Positions 14,338 to 14,489 of a stretch of 14,489 nucleotides of DNA are shown one piece after another. The stretch covers positions 1 through 14,489 of the forward strand of contig CBFCZU010000101.1 of the NCBI GenBank assembly GCA_965602635.1, read 5' to 3'. The stretch's first letter is position 1. Every line of letters begins with the position of its first letter. Under the pieces are notes generated by a model. The model saw only the letters and a program-made list of their open reading frames with translations. It was not told the DNA's origin and did no database searches. Both the position numbers and the translations under genes were made by a program. Origin of the DNA: CBFCZU01 sp965602635. GTDB taxonomy: Bacteria; Planctomycetota; Phycisphaerae; SM23-33.

Positions 14338-14387
14338 ATATCATTTGATAGTGTGGAGGCCGGGTCTTGGGCGGGGCGGGAGGTGCG

Positions 14388-14489
14388 ATGAGGCTCAGGT
14401 TCAGGGCAATTCTCGCGCTGGCCTGCCTGGCGGCGCCGGCGGGACTTTTTCATGCGTGTGGATCGAAGCGCCCCACCACGCGGCCGGCG
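14388..14489 (+). CDS. Probable lipoprotein or exported protein, N-terminal 34 residues
   Basis: The gene runs off the right end of the window. The visible sequence is a basic MRLRFR, a hydrophobic core (AILALACLAAPAGLF) and HACGSKRPTTRPA. Cys24 after HA is a near-lipobox (the -1 Ala fits, the -3 Phe does not), so it is either a lipoprotein or a Sec-exported protein. The Arg-Pro-Thr-Thr-Arg-Pro linker resembles that of the TPR-PDZ protein. GGGAGG (14378-14383) lies 4 nt before the ATG and supports this start. Function cannot be told. Confidence 0.7.
   Translation, partial: MRLRFRAILALACLAAPAGLFHACGSKRPTTRPA

Overview
The window is GC-rich chromosomal DNA, probably from a planctomycete and perhaps of the Phycisphaerae type. 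The grounds are many exported proteins with Ser/Thr-Arg-Pro-Ala linkers or tails, a TPR/HExxH/PDZ exported protein, a lipid-anchored phosphoesterase with a CBM9-like domain, a D-lyxose isomerase next to a Gfo/Idh/MocA protein, and a four-helix-bundle (S23) gene. This placement is an inference from gene content. No rRNA, tRNA or CRISPR array was seen.

Layout. 1-1882 (minus): the start of an exported HEAT-like protein, then a TPR-gluzincin-PDZ exported protein. 2051-3994 (minus): transketolase, divergent from surE (4312-5079, plus) across about 317 bp. 5080-5176: two families of heptanucleotide repeats between convergent surE and the D-lyxose isomerase. 5162-6929 (minus): an overlapping two-gene unit, Gfo/Idh/MocA-like protein followed by D-lyxose isomerase. 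7101-8483 (plus): folC. 8484-9064: a compact unit with a four-helix-bundle gene inside inverted heptad arrays. 9072-9539 (minus): PTS EIIA/PtsN-like protein. 9764-11149 (plus): M48 membrane peptidase. 11292-12398 (plus): diguanylate cyclase with a degenerate receiver. 12408-14225 (minus): metallophosphoesterase lipoprotein. 14388-14489 (plus): start of a probable lipoprotein.

How genes relate. The overlap of the Gfo/Idh gene and the lyxose isomerase suggests a co-translated sugar-conversion pair; D-xylulose made from D-lyxose could, after phosphorylation, feed transketolase, but no physical linkage shows this. folC (folate), surE (nucleotide phosphatase) and ptsN-like genes look like ordinary housekeeping or regulatory genes. 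Signalling is represented by the GGDEF protein and the EIIA protein.

The most unusual element is the set of short-period tandem repeats (7-mers and a 9-mer). Every one lies directly at or just after a stop codon. One pair forms inverted arrays around a lower-GC four-helix-bundle gene that also has an inner exact 10-bp inverted repeat, which suggests a small mobile or repeat-propagating unit. A second pattern is that three plus-strand genes without a Shine-Dalgarno sequence have a -10-like hexamer 6-10 nt before the ATG (candidate leaderless mRNAs), while several minus-strand genes have good Shine-Dalgarno sites and more distant promoters.
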